A stretch of 64,000 nucleotides of DNA from Dehalococcoidia bacterium (GCA_009377745.1 WHTK01000002.1:147896-211895); one strand, 5' to 3'. Counted from the stretch's first letter, positions 16,551 to 26,283 are shown. The notes: a model not told the origin generated them from the letters alone. Numbers and translations: made by a program.

Positions 16551-17715
16551 TCGTCGCTATGACGTGGCCGTCATCGGCGGCGGCGCGGCCGGCTCCATGT
16601 GCGCCATCGAGGCCGGCAAGCGCGGGCGCTCGGTCCTCCTCCTGGATACCGCCCAGGGCCGCGGCAAGAAAATCCTGATCTCCGGTGGCGGCCGCTGCAA
16701 CTTCACCAACCTCTACGCCACGCCGGAGAACTACCTCTCCGCCAACCCCAACTTCGCCCGCTCCGCCCTGTCACGCTACACCCCGTCCGACTTCATCGCC
16801 CTCGTCGAGCGGCACGGCATTGCCTATCACGAGAAGAAGCTCGGCCAGCTCTTCTGCGACGGCAGCTCGCGCCAGATCGTCGATATGCTCAACACCGAAG
16901 CCGCGGCGGCCGGCGTCGAGACCCTGGACGCCCGCGTCGTCTCGGTCAGCGAAGCAGACAGCTTCCGCATCGAGACCGATGCCGGCGCCTTCGAGTCCGA
17001 GTCGCTGGTGGTGGCCAGCGGCGGCCTTTCGATACCGAAGATGGGCGCCACCGACTTCGGCTACCGGCTCGCGAAGCAGTTCGGCCTCGGGATCGTCGAG
17101 CCGCGGCCCGGTCTGGTGCCGCTGACCTTCGCAGGCGATGACTTGAGCTTCTGCGCCGAGCTCAGCGGCGTCTCGCTCGACGTGGTTGCGAGCTGCGCCG
17201 GTCAGTCCTTCCACGAGAACCTCCTCTTCACCCACGACGGTCTCAGCGGCCCGGCGATCCTCCAGATCTCCAGCTACTGGCCGTCCGGCAAGCCGATCAG
17301 CATCGACCTCCTGCCTGGCCAGTCCGCCCTCGATATGCTGACGGCGCATAAGGACGAGGCCCGAGAGCTGGTCACCGTCCTCGGCGACCGCTGGCCACGC
17401 CGCTTCGCTCAAGCCTGGTGCGCCCGCCACGCCCCCAGCCGGCCGATTAACCGCTTCGGCCCGCGGGAGCTGGAAGGAATCGCCGCACTGATCGAGGGCT
17501 GGGAGCTGCGGCCGAGCGGCACCCGCGGCTTCGGCAAAGCTGAGGTGACCGTGGGCGGCGTGGATACGGCCGGCCTGGACTCGCGGACGATGCAGGCGCG
17601 GCGCGTCCCCGGTCTCTACTTCATCGGCGAGGTTGTGGACGTCACGGGTTGGCTGGGCGGCTACAACTTTCAGTGGGCCTGGGCCTCCGGCTACGCGGCC
17701 GGGCAGAGCGTGTAG
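16489..17715 (+). CDS. HI0933/BaiN-like FAD-dependent oxidoreductase
   Basis: This flavoprotein of about 408 aa has a dinucleotide-binding motif VAVIGGGAAGSMCAIEAGKRG near residues 24-44, the family segment KKILISGGGRCNFTN, and a C-terminal GEVVDVTGWLGGYNFQWAW motif that binds FAD. I choose the ATG at 16489 because GGAGG lies nine bases upstream; the frame is open further back to 16309 through antisense MFS sequence. The start region overlaps the divergent MFS fragment. The family (YhiN, BaiN) contains poorly characterised reductases. Confidence 0.85.
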   Translation: MITKRSSSAVRGRRNLTEPATRRYDVAVIGGGAAGSMCAIEAGKRGRSVLLLDTAQGRGKKILISGGGRCNFTNLYATPENYLSANPNFARSALSRYTPSDFIALVERHGIAYHEKKLGQLFCDGSSRQIVDMLNTEAAAAGVETLDARVVSVSEADSFRIETDAGAFESESLVVASGGLSIPKMGATDFGYRLAKQFGLGIVEPRPGLVPLTFAGDDLSFCAELSGVSLDVVASCAGQSFHENLLFTHDGLSGPAILQISSYWPSGKPISIDLLPGQSALDMLTAHKDEARELVTVLGDRWPRRFAQAWCARHAPSRPINRFGPRELEGIAALIEGWELRPSGTRGFGKAEVTVGGVDTAGLDSRTMQARRVPGLYFIGEVVDVTGWLGGYNFQWAWASGYAAGQSV

Positions 17716-17738
17716 GCAGTTTGAAACGCGGCAAAGGT

Positions 17739-17766
17739 TTGCCTGCGCCGCCCGATTCTCTATCCT
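17739..17766 (+). promoter_or_regulatory. Promoter candidate for the MFS transporter
   Basis: TTGCCT (17739-17744), a 16-base spacer and TATCCT (17761-17766) lie about 38 bases before the TTG start of the MFS gene. Confidence 0.4.
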
Positions 17767-17804
17767 GTTAGGAACGCGAACGCGCGTTGACAGCAGGGGG
17801 GATC

Positions 17805-19175
17805 TTGTCTACAGCCTCAGCCACCGCCGAAACCGGGCGCCACCTGCCCGGATCATCTACATTTGCCTCGCTCAGCGAGCCCGACTATCGCTGGTACTTC
17901 GCCGGCAACATTGCCTTCTTCATGGGCATGCAGATGCAGTTCGTCCTGCGCGGCTACCTCGCGTTCGACCTGACCAACTCGGCCTCATCCCTTGGCCTCA
18001 TCGCCCTCGCCATCAGCCTGCCGACCCTGCTGGTCGCGCCGATCGCCGGCGTGGTCGCGGACCGCGTCAACAAGAAGTACCTGCTCATCGGCACCCAGGT
18101 CGTCGCGGCCATGGCCAGCGTGGTCGTGACGGTGCTGATCCTCGGCGGCTGGATCCAGTTCTGGCACCTCTTCGCCATCTCGCTGGTTACCGGCGCGGTG
18201 TTCGCCATCAACATGCCGGCGCGGTCAGCCCTGGTGCCGCTGCTGGTGCCGCAGCACAAGCTGATGAACGCGATCTCGCTGCAGATGGGCGGCGCCAACT
18301 TCACCCGCATCGCCGCGCCGGCGATGGCCGGTCTGCTGATCGCGCCGCTGGGACCCGGCTGGGTCTACTTGATAACGACCGGTCTCTTCTCCCTGGCCGT
18401 GGTATCCGAGTTCCACCTGCCGAAGCACGGCCTCAAGGCCGCATCACGCGGCACAAACTTCTTCCAGGAGTTCCGCGAAGGCCTGAGCTACGTCCGCACC
18501 AACCAACTCATCGGGATCATGATCGCGACCAGCCTGCTGATCCCGCTTTTCGGCTTCCCGGTGCAGCAGATGCTGCCGGTGTTCGCCGAAGAGGTCTTCA
18601 ATCGCGGACCCTCCGGTCTCGGCCTGATGGCGGCGATGGCCGGGCTCGGCGGCCTGATGGGCGCCATCGTCTCCGCGAACATGGACAGCCAGCCCTGGAA
18701 GGGTCGCCTGATGTTCTTCGGCGGCACCACCATGGGTATATTCCTCTTCTGCTTCGCCGTCGCGCCATCTTTCTGGCTGGCGCTGGCCTGCCTCTCGGGC
18801 GCCGGCATCGGCCAGATGCTGTTCATGAGCACCAACAACACCGTGATCCAGGCCAAGGTCCCCAGTGAGCTGCGCGGCCGGGTCAACTCGCTGCTGATGA
18901 TGTCCTTCGGCGTCATGCCCCTCGGCGTGCTGCCCCTGACCGCCGCGGCCGACAGCGTCGGCGCGCCGACCACTGTCGCCTTCTCTTCCGCGATCCTCCT
19001 GGTGCTGATGGTCTCCGTCTTCATGCTGGTCAGGCCGCTGCGGCAGCTGAAGGTCGAAGCGCTGGGCAGGACTGACCTCTCGCCGTCCCAGGCAGCCGCC
19101 CTCGTCGCCGAGGGCAAGATCACGCAGGAAGAGGCCAACCGCCTCTCCGGCGTCGAGGCCCGCGCCCTCCACTAA
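17805..19175 (+). CDS. MFS transporter, 12 transmembrane segments
   Basis: This transporter of about 456 aa has twelve hydrophobic helices and MFS loop motifs (GVVADRVNKKYLL after helix 2, RGRVNSLLMMSFG in the second half). I place the start at the TTG at 17805, directly after AGGGGGGATC; the frame is also open from a TTG at 17787. A hydrophilic tail (LSPSQAAALVAEGKITQEEANRL) follows the last helix. The family resembles EntS-type or macrolide-efflux exporters; the substrate is unknown. Length is complete, in contrast to the half transporter at 15.9 kb. Confidence 0.82.
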   Translation: MSTASATAETGRHLPGSSTFASLSEPDYRWYFAGNIAFFMGMQMQFVLRGYLAFDLTNSASSLGLIALAISLPTLLVAPIAGVVADRVNKKYLLIGTQVVAAMASVVVTVLILGGWIQFWHLFAISLVTGAVFAINMPARSALVPLLVPQHKLMNAISLQMGGANFTRIAAPAMAGLLIAPLGPGWVYLITTGLFSLAVVSEFHLPKHGLKAASRGTNFFQEFREGLSYVRTNQLIGIMIATSLLIPLFGFPVQQMLPVFAEEVFNRGPSGLGLMAAMAGLGGLMGAIVSANMDSQPWKGRLMFFGGTTMGIFLFCFAVAPSFWLALACLSGAGIGQMLFMSTNNTVIQAKVPSELRGRVNSLLMMSFGVMPLGVLPLTAAADSVGAPTTVAFSSAILLVLMVSVFMLVRPLRQLKVEALGRTDLSPSQAAALVAEGKITQEEANRLSGVEARALH

Positions 19176-19270
19176 CCGCCGGGCGCATCTCTAAGAAGCC
19201 AGGGTCTCAGCCAAGTATCTCCGGGGCGTCATGTGACCAGCGCAAGAAATCAAGGTCCGAACGCCACCTC

Positions 19271-19294
19271 ATGCCCCAGCCTTCCAGGCTGGGG
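19271..19294. repeat. REP-like palindrome, copy 1
   Basis: ATGCCCCAGCCT, a three-base loop (TCC) and AGGCTGGGG. It is one of three near-identical palindromes in the window and lies in the gap after the MFS gene. Confidence 0.75.
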
Positions 19295-19388
19295 TGCCTA
19301 CCCCCAACCGCAGGCCACGGCCCGGTTTACCGCCACCTTGTAATTCCGGGGAGCGATAACGACCGAAGATCGTCGAAAGCGCCAGGCC

Positions 19389-19417
19389 CATGCCCCAGCC
19401 TTTGAGGCTGGGGCATG
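19389..19417. repeat. REP-like palindrome, copy 2
   Basis: This is a perfect 13-base-pair inverted repeat: CATGCCCCAGCCT, loop TTG, AGGCTGGGGCATG. It sits 118 bases after copy 1 and about 125 bases before the FAD oxidoreductase start. The 19176-19540 gap otherwise holds nothing I can identify. Confidence 0.8.
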
Positions 19418-19540
19418 GAGAGGCAGAAGCATCGAGAGGATTTCGGCACCGGCAATGGGACAACCCACCTGAAATGGACCTGCGGCGGTTACAATTGGCC
19501 TCTCGTTCGAGAGACGGCTGACAGCCACCAAAGGAGAAAC

Positions 19541-20987
19541 ATGGCGGACCTCAAGATAAAAACCAATTCTGGAACAACGGCGTCCTTCCAGGAAGAGGAC
19601 CTCGCGGAGCTGATGATGAGCCTGCGAGGGCCATTGCTTCGGCCGGAGGACGCGGCTTATGAGCCGGCGCGTCATGTCTACAACGGCATGTTCGCGGGCC
19701 GGCATCCGGGTGCGATTTTGCGAGCTCGTTCCACGGCAGACGTTATCGACGCGGTGAGGTTTGCCGCCAATCATGACCTGGTGGTAGCCGTCCGCGGTGG
19801 CGGGCATAGCGTCGCCGGCAACTCGATTTGCGACGACGGCCTGATAATCGACCTGACGGAGCTCAACGGCATCCATCTCGACCGTAAGGCGGGGACCGTC
19901 CGAGTCCAGGGTGGCGCTACCTGGGGAGACGTGGACCGGGAGACTCAAGCCTTTGGACTGGCGACGCCGGGCGGCGTGGTCTCGACCACGGGCATCGGTG
20001 GACTGACCCTCAACGGAGGCATTGGCTGGCTACGGAACAAGCATGGTCTGAGCTGCGACAACCTCGTCTCGGCTGAGGTGGTGACCGCGTCGGGCGAGCT
20101 GATTACGGCCAGCGCGGCGGAGAATCCGGACCTCTTCTGGGCCCTCCGCGGTGGCGGCGGCAACTTCGGCGTCGTTACCTCCTTCGAGTTCAAGGTGCAT
20201 CCCGTGGGTCCAATTGTCCCGGCGGCTCTTGTCATGTATCCGTTAGCCGAAGCCGCGAACGTCCTGCGCAAGTGGCGCGACTGGCTGCCTGACGCCCAGG
20301 AAGACATCACTTCGAACGCAATTCCATTCACCGTCCCGGTGAGCGAGCACATGCCACCGCCGGTCCATGGCCAGCAGGTACTGATCATCGCCGGCGTTTA
20401 CCCCGGCGATGTCGAGGAGGGTCTGCGGCTGATACAGCCTCTGCGGGAGCTGGGCACGCCACTATTCGACATGAGCGGTCCGCTCCCCTTCAGAGCCATG
20501 CAGTCTTCGTTCGACTTCTTCTTCCCCCTCGAAAACCCGTTGATCAGCTACTGGAAGTCGATCTACCTTAACGAGCTGGGTGATGACGCAATCGAGATCC
20601 TGGCAGAGGCTGCAAACAATCGCACCTCGGAGCTATCCATGATTAACATCGTCCATCTGGGCAAAGGTGTCCGGAGCGTCGGTGCAAAGGAGACTGCATT
20701 CGGCGAGCGGACCGCGTCCTTCATGATCAGCCTGGATGCCAACTGGAGAGACACTACCGGCGACACGGCCCGTCACGCCGCCTGGGCCCGCTCCTACTGG
20801 GACCGGCTCAATCCGCTTTCAACGGGCGGTGTATATCTCAACTTTGTCGGCGCCGAGGACAAGGATGCTGATAAGCTGGTCCGCTCCGCCTTCGGCGCCC
20901 AATTATGATCGTCTTGTCGAAGTAAAGACGAAGTACGACCCGCGGAACCTCTTCCGGTTGAACCAGAACATCAAGCCGCGAGCATAG
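19541..20987 (+). pseudogene. FAD-linked oxidoreductase, berberine-bridge type, frameshifted near its end
   Basis: This is a PCMH-type FAD-binding oxidase with AAGGAG before the ATG at 19541. It shows VAVRGGGHSVAGNS with the His that links FAD, VQGGATWGDVD, and the LNGGIGWLRNKHGL segment. The first frame stops at 20908. In the +1 frame the expected BBE C-terminus follows at once (NYDRLVEVKTKYDPRNLFRL) to a stop at 20985-20987, so one C is extra in the CCC at about 20895-20898. Without it the protein would have about 481 aa. Substrates in this family range from sugars to alkaloid-like compounds. Confidence 0.82.
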
Positions 20988-21012
20988 GCGAACGCGGGCC
21001 GCTAAGGACGCT

Positions 21013-21048
21013 GGAGGGGCAGGTCGAGTGGCCTGCCCCTCCAATTTT
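21013..21048 (+). terminator. Terminator after the BBE-like gene
   Basis: A perfect 11-base-pair stem (GGAGGGGCAGG and its complement), an eight-base loop and AATTTT start 26 bases past the stop. Its position supports the extended C-terminus ending at 20987. Confidence 0.85.
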
Positions 21049-21138
21049 GCTGCGCAAACCAGAGATCGGTTAGGGCCGCCCTGATAAACCCGTCATGGCC
21101 AACCCCACGATCAACCGGGCAACGCGAATCGCCTCCTC

Positions 21139-21164
21139 ATGCCCCAGCTTCGAGGCTGGGGCAT
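21139..21164. repeat. REP-like palindrome, copy 3
   Basis: ATGCCCCAGC, a six-base centre (TTCGAG) and GCTGGGGCAT, preceded by CCTC as in copy 1. The remainder of the 21049-21434 gap shows no other feature; a 62-codon ORF there lacks a ribosome site. Confidence 0.75.
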
Positions 21165-21434
21165 CGACCACCCTTCTCACCACAAACGACACCGCCATCC
21201 GCCCTTCACTGCCCCCGGCTTCTAAGCGCTCGACCGCGTCTGCGCTACCATGAGGCCATGGCTCTACTGGTTCGGTCCAATCGCCAACGATAGCCGCGGT
21301 CGCGCTGCACCGGGATCAATCAGAAAACCGCGCTCAACCGCCGCTGCCGGCGAATCTGCAGATCGCCTGAGCGCCGGGAAAAACGTCCAGATCAATCCAA
21401 CAATCAAACGCCATCCGGGGAAGAGAGGTACAGC

Positions 21435-22364
21435 ATGAAAGTCGGCTTTATCGGCCTCGGCACCATGGGCGGCGGCATGGCCCTAAACTTGCGCAAGGCC
21501 GGCTACGACCTCGTGGTCCACGACCTGCGCCGCGAGGCCGGGGAGCGTCACCTCGCTGCCGGCTGCGAGTGGGCCGACAGCGCGCGGCGCGTGGCGGAAG
21601 CCTGCGACGTCGTCTTTACCTCGCTGCCCGGCCCGGCGGAGGTCGAGTCCGTGGCCCTCGGCGAGGGCGGCCTGCTCGCCGGCATGAAGCGAGGCTCAGC
21701 CTGGCTCGACCTCTCGACCAACTCGCCCAGCCTCATGCGCCGCTTGCACGCCGAGTTCGCCGCCCGCGGCATCGACGTGCTGGACGCGCCCGTCAGTGGC
21801 GGCCCGTCCGGAGCCAATAGCGGCCGCCTCGCGATCTGGGCCGGCGGCGACGCGTCAGCCTTCGAGCGGCACAAGCCCCTCCTGGACGCTATCGGCGATC
21901 AGGTCAAGTACATCGGGCCGATCGGCGCCGGGACGGTAGCCAAGCTGGTGCACAACTGCGCCGGTTACGCCATCCAGACCATCCTGGCGGAGGTCTTCAC
22001 CCTTGGCGTCAAGGCAGGCGTTGACCCTATCGACCTCTGGGACGCGGTGCGGCAGGGCGCCCAGGGCCGCCGCCGCACCTTCGACCGCCTGGCCGACGAA
22101 TTCCTGCCCGGCAAGTTCGACCCGCCCTCGTTCGCGCTGCGGCTGGCGCACAAGGATGTGACGCTGGCGACGCAGCTGGGGCGTGAGCTGGGCGTGCCAA
22201 TGCGCCTGGCCAACCTGGCGCGCGAAGAGCTGACCGAAGCCGTCAACCGCGGCTGGGGTGAGCGCGACTCACGCGTCGCGATGCTGCTCCAGGAAGAGCG
22301 CGCCGGCGTCGAGATCGCGGTCGAGCCGGAGGCGATCCAGGCCGTCCTTCAGCGCGACGCCTGA
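21435..22364 (+). CDS. Beta-hydroxyacid dehydrogenase, 3-hydroxyisobutyrate dehydrogenase-like
   Basis: This 309-aa NAD(P)-dependent enzyme has an N-terminal Rossmann motif GFIGLGTMGGGMA (residues 4-16), the substrate-binding loop DAPVSGGPSGA near residue 118 and the catalytic Lys in GTVAKLVHNC near residue 170. It starts with GAGAGG upstream. The family reduces or oxidises 3-hydroxyisobutyrate, tartronate semialdehyde and similar acids. No operon partner: a membrane GT lies convergent downstream. Confidence 0.88.
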   Translation: MKVGFIGLGTMGGGMALNLRKAGYDLVVHDLRREAGERHLAAGCEWADSARRVAEACDVVFTSLPGPAEVESVALGEGGLLAGMKRGSAWLDLSTNSPSLMRRLHAEFAARGIDVLDAPVSGGPSGANSGRLAIWAGGDASAFERHKPLLDAIGDQVKYIGPIGAGTVAKLVHNCAGYAIQTILAEVFTLGVKAGVDPIDLWDAVRQGAQGRRRTFDRLADEFLPGKFDPPSFALRLAHKDVTLATQLGRELGVPMRLANLAREELTEAVNRGWGERDSRVAMLLQEERAGVEIAVEPEAIQAVLQRDA

Positions 22365-22427
22365 TCTCGCTCAGCCGAGGCCCGTGACCACGCCGGCCAG
22401 GGCCGGCCGCTTCTCCCTATGGTCTCG

Positions 22428-24104
22428 TCAAGCCACGCAGCGCGGCGCCGCGCTGTGCAGGGTAGCTTCGGCGTCATAAAGGACGAAGAGGCCGTTGTTC
22501 ATGATCGCGTGGTAGTTCTCTTCGATAAAGCGGCGCAGCTCCGGGAAGCTGTCGCACATGAACTGGTCGGAGGCCTGATAGGTACCGGTCAGCCAGGGCT
22601 GGTGGTCGCCCGCGGCCACCGCGACAAAGCGCGGCCGCACCCTCTCCAGATCATCGATCAGCTCCTGGCGCCAGGACTCCGGCGACCAGGTGGAGCGCAC
22701 GCTGGCGTTGGTGATGAAACGGGCGGGCAAGGGCCTCTCTTCCAGGAAATAAGGCAAGGCCCAGAAGCCGAAGACGTAGAAGGAGTCGTCGGGATCGCCC
22801 TGCTCGCGGATTTGGTCCACTAGCTGGACGTTCGCCTCGTACTCGGCGAGGTAATGGTTCTCGACCGTTTGCTGGCTGATGTTGCCTAATGTGCGGTCGA
22901 GGAGCAGGCCGTAGGCGTCGTAGGTGCGCAGGACGGGCCAGATCGCCAGGACGATGAACCCCGCCGCCAGCAGCCCTCGCGCGAGATAGGCATCCCCTCG
23001 CGCCAGAGATCGCGTCAGGTCGATCGCCTGGTCGAAGGCGTAACCGGCCAGCGGCGCCAGGAAGGGCAGGACAATGAGCCAGTGGTAGTCGAAGTACTTA
23101 CCCTGCCACCAGACGGAGAGCACGGCCAGCAACGCCAGCCCCCCAAGTAGCAAAGTAGGCTGCCGCTTTCCCCGGAACAGACCCAGCATTACCGCTATCC
23201 ACGCCGGGACGATTAGATAGGCCGAATTGACCAGCCAGCCGCCGGTCGGATCCAGGATCGAGCGCCACAAGGGTGTGCCAGCCAGCCAGCGATAGTCGTT
23301 GTACGGCAGCGTGTAGTTGCGCTGAATATCGACGAAGTCCGCCCACGTCCCGACGGCGAGCAGATACGCCACCCATGCCGCCTGCACCGCGAGAACTCCC
23401 ACCGCCGCCAGCGCCAGCCGCTCGACGGCGGCGCGCGGCGTCCAGTCCTGCTGCCGGAACAGTAGCTCCATCGCCGGCAGACCCAACGCGAGCAGCGCGG
23501 CTGTCGGCTTGTAGGCAATCGCTATGCCCAGCAGGAGGCCGGCGACCAGCGCCATGCGATACACGCCCGCGCCACGGACGCGATAGGCCGCGAAAGCGAG
23601 GAGCAGCGGCGCAGCCATGTAGCTCTCCGCCTCTCCCTGGTGCCCGAACCAGGCGACGCCAAAGTAGCCGAAGCAGTATAAGCAGGCCGCGAGCAGCGCC
23701 GCCCGGTCGCTGAAAAAGCGGGCGGTAAGCGCGAAAACCACCGCCATGCCGGCACCAATAGCCAGCAGATTGAAGAGCCGGAGCGCCAGGACGCTGTCCG
23801 CGCCGCCGATGCCCAGCGGCACGACATAGGTCAGGTAGGTGAGTGGCGGCTTGATGTCCCAGAAGTCGCGGTAGAGCTCACCGCCGCGCAGGACGGTGCG
23901 GGCACCGACAGCGTAGATCGCCTCATCGGTCGAGAGCGGCAGGATCAGGCTCGGCAGGCCCCAGAAGAGGAGAAACGCCATCGCGCCGAGGGACAGATAG
24001 AGACGCCGGTGACCCGCAAACACACGGGATGGGTCTGCCGACGCGACCATTTCGGGCGCTTCGGGTGCGGTCGCGCGGACCTCGATGGCAGTACGGTCTG
24101 GCAA
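22428..24104 (-). CDS. GT39/ArnT-like membrane glycosyltransferase
   Basis: This 558-aa polytopic protein has around ten to twelve transmembrane helices. The first periplasmic loop after helix 1 carries DEAIYAVGARTVLRGG and DIKPPLTYL, the acidic plus KPP pattern typical of PMT/ArnT/GT39 enzymes that use a polyprenyl-phosphate sugar donor. The hydrophilic C-terminus (about 160 residues) would be extracytoplasmic. The TTG start at 24104 is preceded by TAAGAT nine bases upstream and no clear ribosome site, so the mRNA may be leaderless. Confidence 0.75.
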   Translation of the reverse strand: MPDRTAIEVRATAPEAPEMVASADPSRVFAGHRRLYLSLGAMAFLLFWGLPSLILPLSTDEAIYAVGARTVLRGGELYRDFWDIKPPLTYLTYVVPLGIGGADSVLALRLFNLLAIGAGMAVVFALTARFFSDRAALLAACLYCFGYFGVAWFGHQGEAESYMAAPLLLAFAAYRVRGAGVYRMALVAGLLLGIAIAYKPTAALLALGLPAMELLFRQQDWTPRAAVERLALAAVGVLAVQAAWVAYLLAVGTWADFVDIQRNYTLPYNDYRWLAGTPLWRSILDPTGGWLVNSAYLIVPAWIAVMLGLFRGKRQPTLLLGGLALLAVLSVWWQGKYFDYHWLIVLPFLAPLAGYAFDQAIDLTRSLARGDAYLARGLLAAGFIVLAIWPVLRTYDAYGLLLDRTLGNISQQTVENHYLAEYEANVQLVDQIREQGDPDDSFYVFGFWALPYFLEERPLPARFITNASVRSTWSPESWRQELIDDLERVRPRFVAVAAGDHQPWLTGTYQASDQFMCDSFPELRRFIEENYHAIMNNGLFVLYDAEATLHSAAPRCVA

Positions 24105-24228
24105 GGCCTTGGCATCTTACACTTCGGACCCGACGTCTGTGAAAGAGGGAGGGAGAGAGCGTACCTCGGGCTGAACCCCGAGGCATGAAGCATCGGCACA
24201 TCCCAGCACAATGTCACAGCATTGGCAG

Positions 24229-24266
24229 ACAAACGAAGGAGGAAGGCCATGACGACCTCCCTCCTT
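24229..24266 (-). terminator. Terminator after the first bicupin gene
   Basis: An 11-base-pair stem with one mismatch (24236-24246 with 24256-24266) is followed on the minus strand by CGTTTGTCTG. It lies just past the stop of the bicupin at 24298. Confidence 0.5.
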
Positions 24267-24297
24267 ACGCTATGCCAGTGTGCCCGTATGCCTGTTG

Positions 24298-25548
24298 CTA
24301 GTCCGACATTACCTTGATGTTGGAGCCGGCTTGGGTGTAGGCCTCCTCCGGCATCGAGATATCGGCGCCGTTGTCCGCCAGCTTCTGCTTGAACAGCTCG
24401 CGGATGTGCTTGTCCTCCAGGTAGTACGGGATGGCGTTGCCGCCCTTGTCGGTGTCGGTTAGCGAACGCTGGACCGTCTGCTCGCCAATCTCGACCTCGT
24501 CGCCGTTATAGCCGGCCATCGCCCCGGGGACGCCACCGGTGTAATTAAAGACACGGAACGGGTCTTTGCCACAGGCGAAGTGCTGGTGGAACCAGTCCGC
24601 CGGTCCCGGAGCAGCGCTCACCATGCCACCGGGGCCGTATTCCTGAATCTTGACGCAGTCGCCCTGACCGTTCTCCCAGGGAGTGCTGCCACCGATGTCC
24701 ATTGGCCAGGTGAGGCTGTAGCCGGCGCCACGCATGCAGACCAGCACGGCCCCTGAGGCGTGGTGGTGGGCCTTGGCGTAGCGGCCGCTGGGGTACTCCG
24801 CGATCCAGCCCTGCAGCTGCGTGTTGCCAACCATGTTCGGCGCGAGCCATCTAGCGCCGGGACCGCGGTTGTTGTCCAGCGGCAGATACGTAGTCGCGGC
24901 CTCCGGGATCAGGTTGGTTGTGATCATCGCCCGGCCGCGTATCGGCTGCGGCTCAAACTCCTCGCCCGGCTTCCAGAAGTCCTCCAAGTTGCCGCCGAAC
25001 CGGTTTTCGAAGTCGAAGTCCAGGTCGAAGACAAACGACCGGCTCTGGTAGGTATTGATCGCCCGCGGCGCCGTGTTGACGCCGAGCAGCAGCGCCGGCG
25101 CGGACGAGGCATTGATGACGCGGAAGTTAGCATTGAGGGGCACCGCGAAAACGCTCCACTGCTGAAACTCGAACGAAGTCTTGGCGCTCGAATTGTTCTT
25201 CCAGACCTCGACGCTGCCGCGCCCGTCCAGGACGATGTAGCGCTCCTCGTACATGTGCTTCTGGGGCTTTAACGCCCCCCGAGCCGGCACTTCAACCACG
25301 AACATGCCCGTCGCGTTGTTGGTGCCGTGCAGCTGAATGAAGGTACCCTTGCCACCGACTCGATCCCAGTCGGTGCGCGGCAGCTCGCGTGAGTCCTTAA
25401 CGCCGACAGCCTTGTAGACGGGGATACCCTCTTCCTTCTGGTAGGTTTCCCAAGCCGTAGCCATCCGCTTTGCGTAGACGTAGCCGTCGCCTTTCTGGAA
25501 TCCGGCGCGCCCATCGCCCGTAGGTTCGGTGTATTTCGGTGCCGTCAT
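24298..25548 (-). CDS. Bicupin, gentisate-dioxygenase-like fold (copy 1)
   Basis: This 416-aa protein has two cupin domains. The first holds PQKHMYEERYIVLDGRG (residues 96-112), with one His and two Glu of the cupin motif. The second has AKAHHHASGAVLV and the later FHQHF, giving a full set of His ligands, so a metal site in the second domain is likely. Such proteins include gentisate and 1-hydroxy-2-naphthoate dioxygenases, but exact activity is open. GGAGG precedes the ATG. A closely similar, frameshifted copy lies at 27.3-28.6 kb. Upstream on the same strand is a truncated substrate-binding protein gene. Confidence 0.82.
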   Translation of the reverse strand: MTAPKYTEPTGDGRAGFQKGDGYVYAKRMATAWETYQKEEGIPVYKAVGVKDSRELPRTDWDRVGGKGTFIQLHGTNNATGMFVVEVPARGALKPQKHMYEERYIVLDGRGSVEVWKNNSSAKTSFEFQQWSVFAVPLNANFRVINASSAPALLLGVNTAPRAINTYQSRSFVFDLDFDFENRFGGNLEDFWKPGEEFEPQPIRGRAMITTNLIPEAATTYLPLDNNRGPGARWLAPNMVGNTQLQGWIAEYPSGRYAKAHHHASGAVLVCMRGAGYSLTWPMDIGGSTPWENGQGDCVKIQEYGPGGMVSAAPGPADWFHQHFACGKDPFRVFNYTGGVPGAMAGYNGDEVEIGEQTVQRSLTDTDKGGNAIPYYLEDKHIRELFKQKLADNGADISMPEEAYTQAGSNIKVMSD

Positions 25549-25607
25549 ACCTATTCCTCCGAGATCTGCTTCCAGTAGTTGTCGCCCGGCGAGGTTGCTA
25601 TCTAAAG

Positions 25608-25642
25608 AAGCGGGGCCTCCCCTCTGGAGGAAGTCCCGCTTA
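25608..25642 (-). terminator. Hairpin after the truncated SBP gene
   Basis: Nested stems AAGCGGG/CCCGCTT and CCTCC/GGAGG are followed on the minus strand by CTTTAG. This separates the SBP remnant from the bicupin gene. Confidence 0.5.
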
Positions 25643-25665
25643 TTATCACCCTGTCACCCTGCTGT

Positions 25666-26261
25666 CTAGCCGTTGCGTCGCGGCATGTCCTGGCTGAGCC
25701 ACTGCTGATGGCCGCCGAAATACGGGTAGCCTTCGGCCACAGGATTGCCGACGTTGTGCAGCCAGGGCTGGCGGAAGGTAAAGACCGTGTACTCGTGGGT
25801 TGCCGGGATCATCGAGAAGAACTCGGCTTGGGCCTTCTGGTAATCCTTAACAATCGCAACCCGCTTCTCAAAGTCAATCTCTTGCCTGAACTTATCGGCC
25901 AGGCTGTTCAGCGCAGGATTCGGGTACACTGGGTCGCCGCCCTCCCTCGCGCCGTAGGTCTGTTCGCGCATAAAATAGTCCATGTCGTACTCGCTGCCGC
26001 TGGTGCGGATCATGGCGTTGCACTGGCGAAGGGAACGGCAGTTGCGCTCCTGGACCCTATTGGCTTCGGCGATCGCCTTGACCCTGAAGACGCCTGACTG
26101 GTTGATGCTGTCGATCATCAGCTGGTCTTCTTGAGGCGCCGAGCCACTGCTCGCGTTGTACATCCAGTTGAACTCGGCCGGGCCGCTGAATCCGGCGGCC
26201 GCGGTGAGCTTCTTGGCCTCCGCGACATCGTGCTCGCTTGCCAAGATTTAGTGGACTCCAT
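25666..26261 (-). pseudogene. Peptide/nickel-type ABC substrate-binding protein, internally deleted
   Basis: The 192 codons ending at 25666 match the C-terminal third of a family 5 extracellular solute-binding protein (HDVAEAKKLTAAAGF, DYQKAQAEFFSMIP, compare the full gene at 47.9-49.7 kb). Just upstream is what looks like the original start: GGGGAG, then ATG at 26261 encoding MESTKSW, similar to METGNFW of the full copy. About 400 internal codons, including the lipoprotein signal, are missing, and the two ends are not in one frame. It cannot act as a normal binding protein. Confidence 0.75.
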
Positions 26262-26283
26262 ACGATTCTCCCCATTCTCACTA

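Noticed and set aside
19271..19417. Palindromes as the start of a CRISPR array
   Set aside because: Only two copies lie close together, with one 94-base gap; there is no regular spacing and no cas gene.
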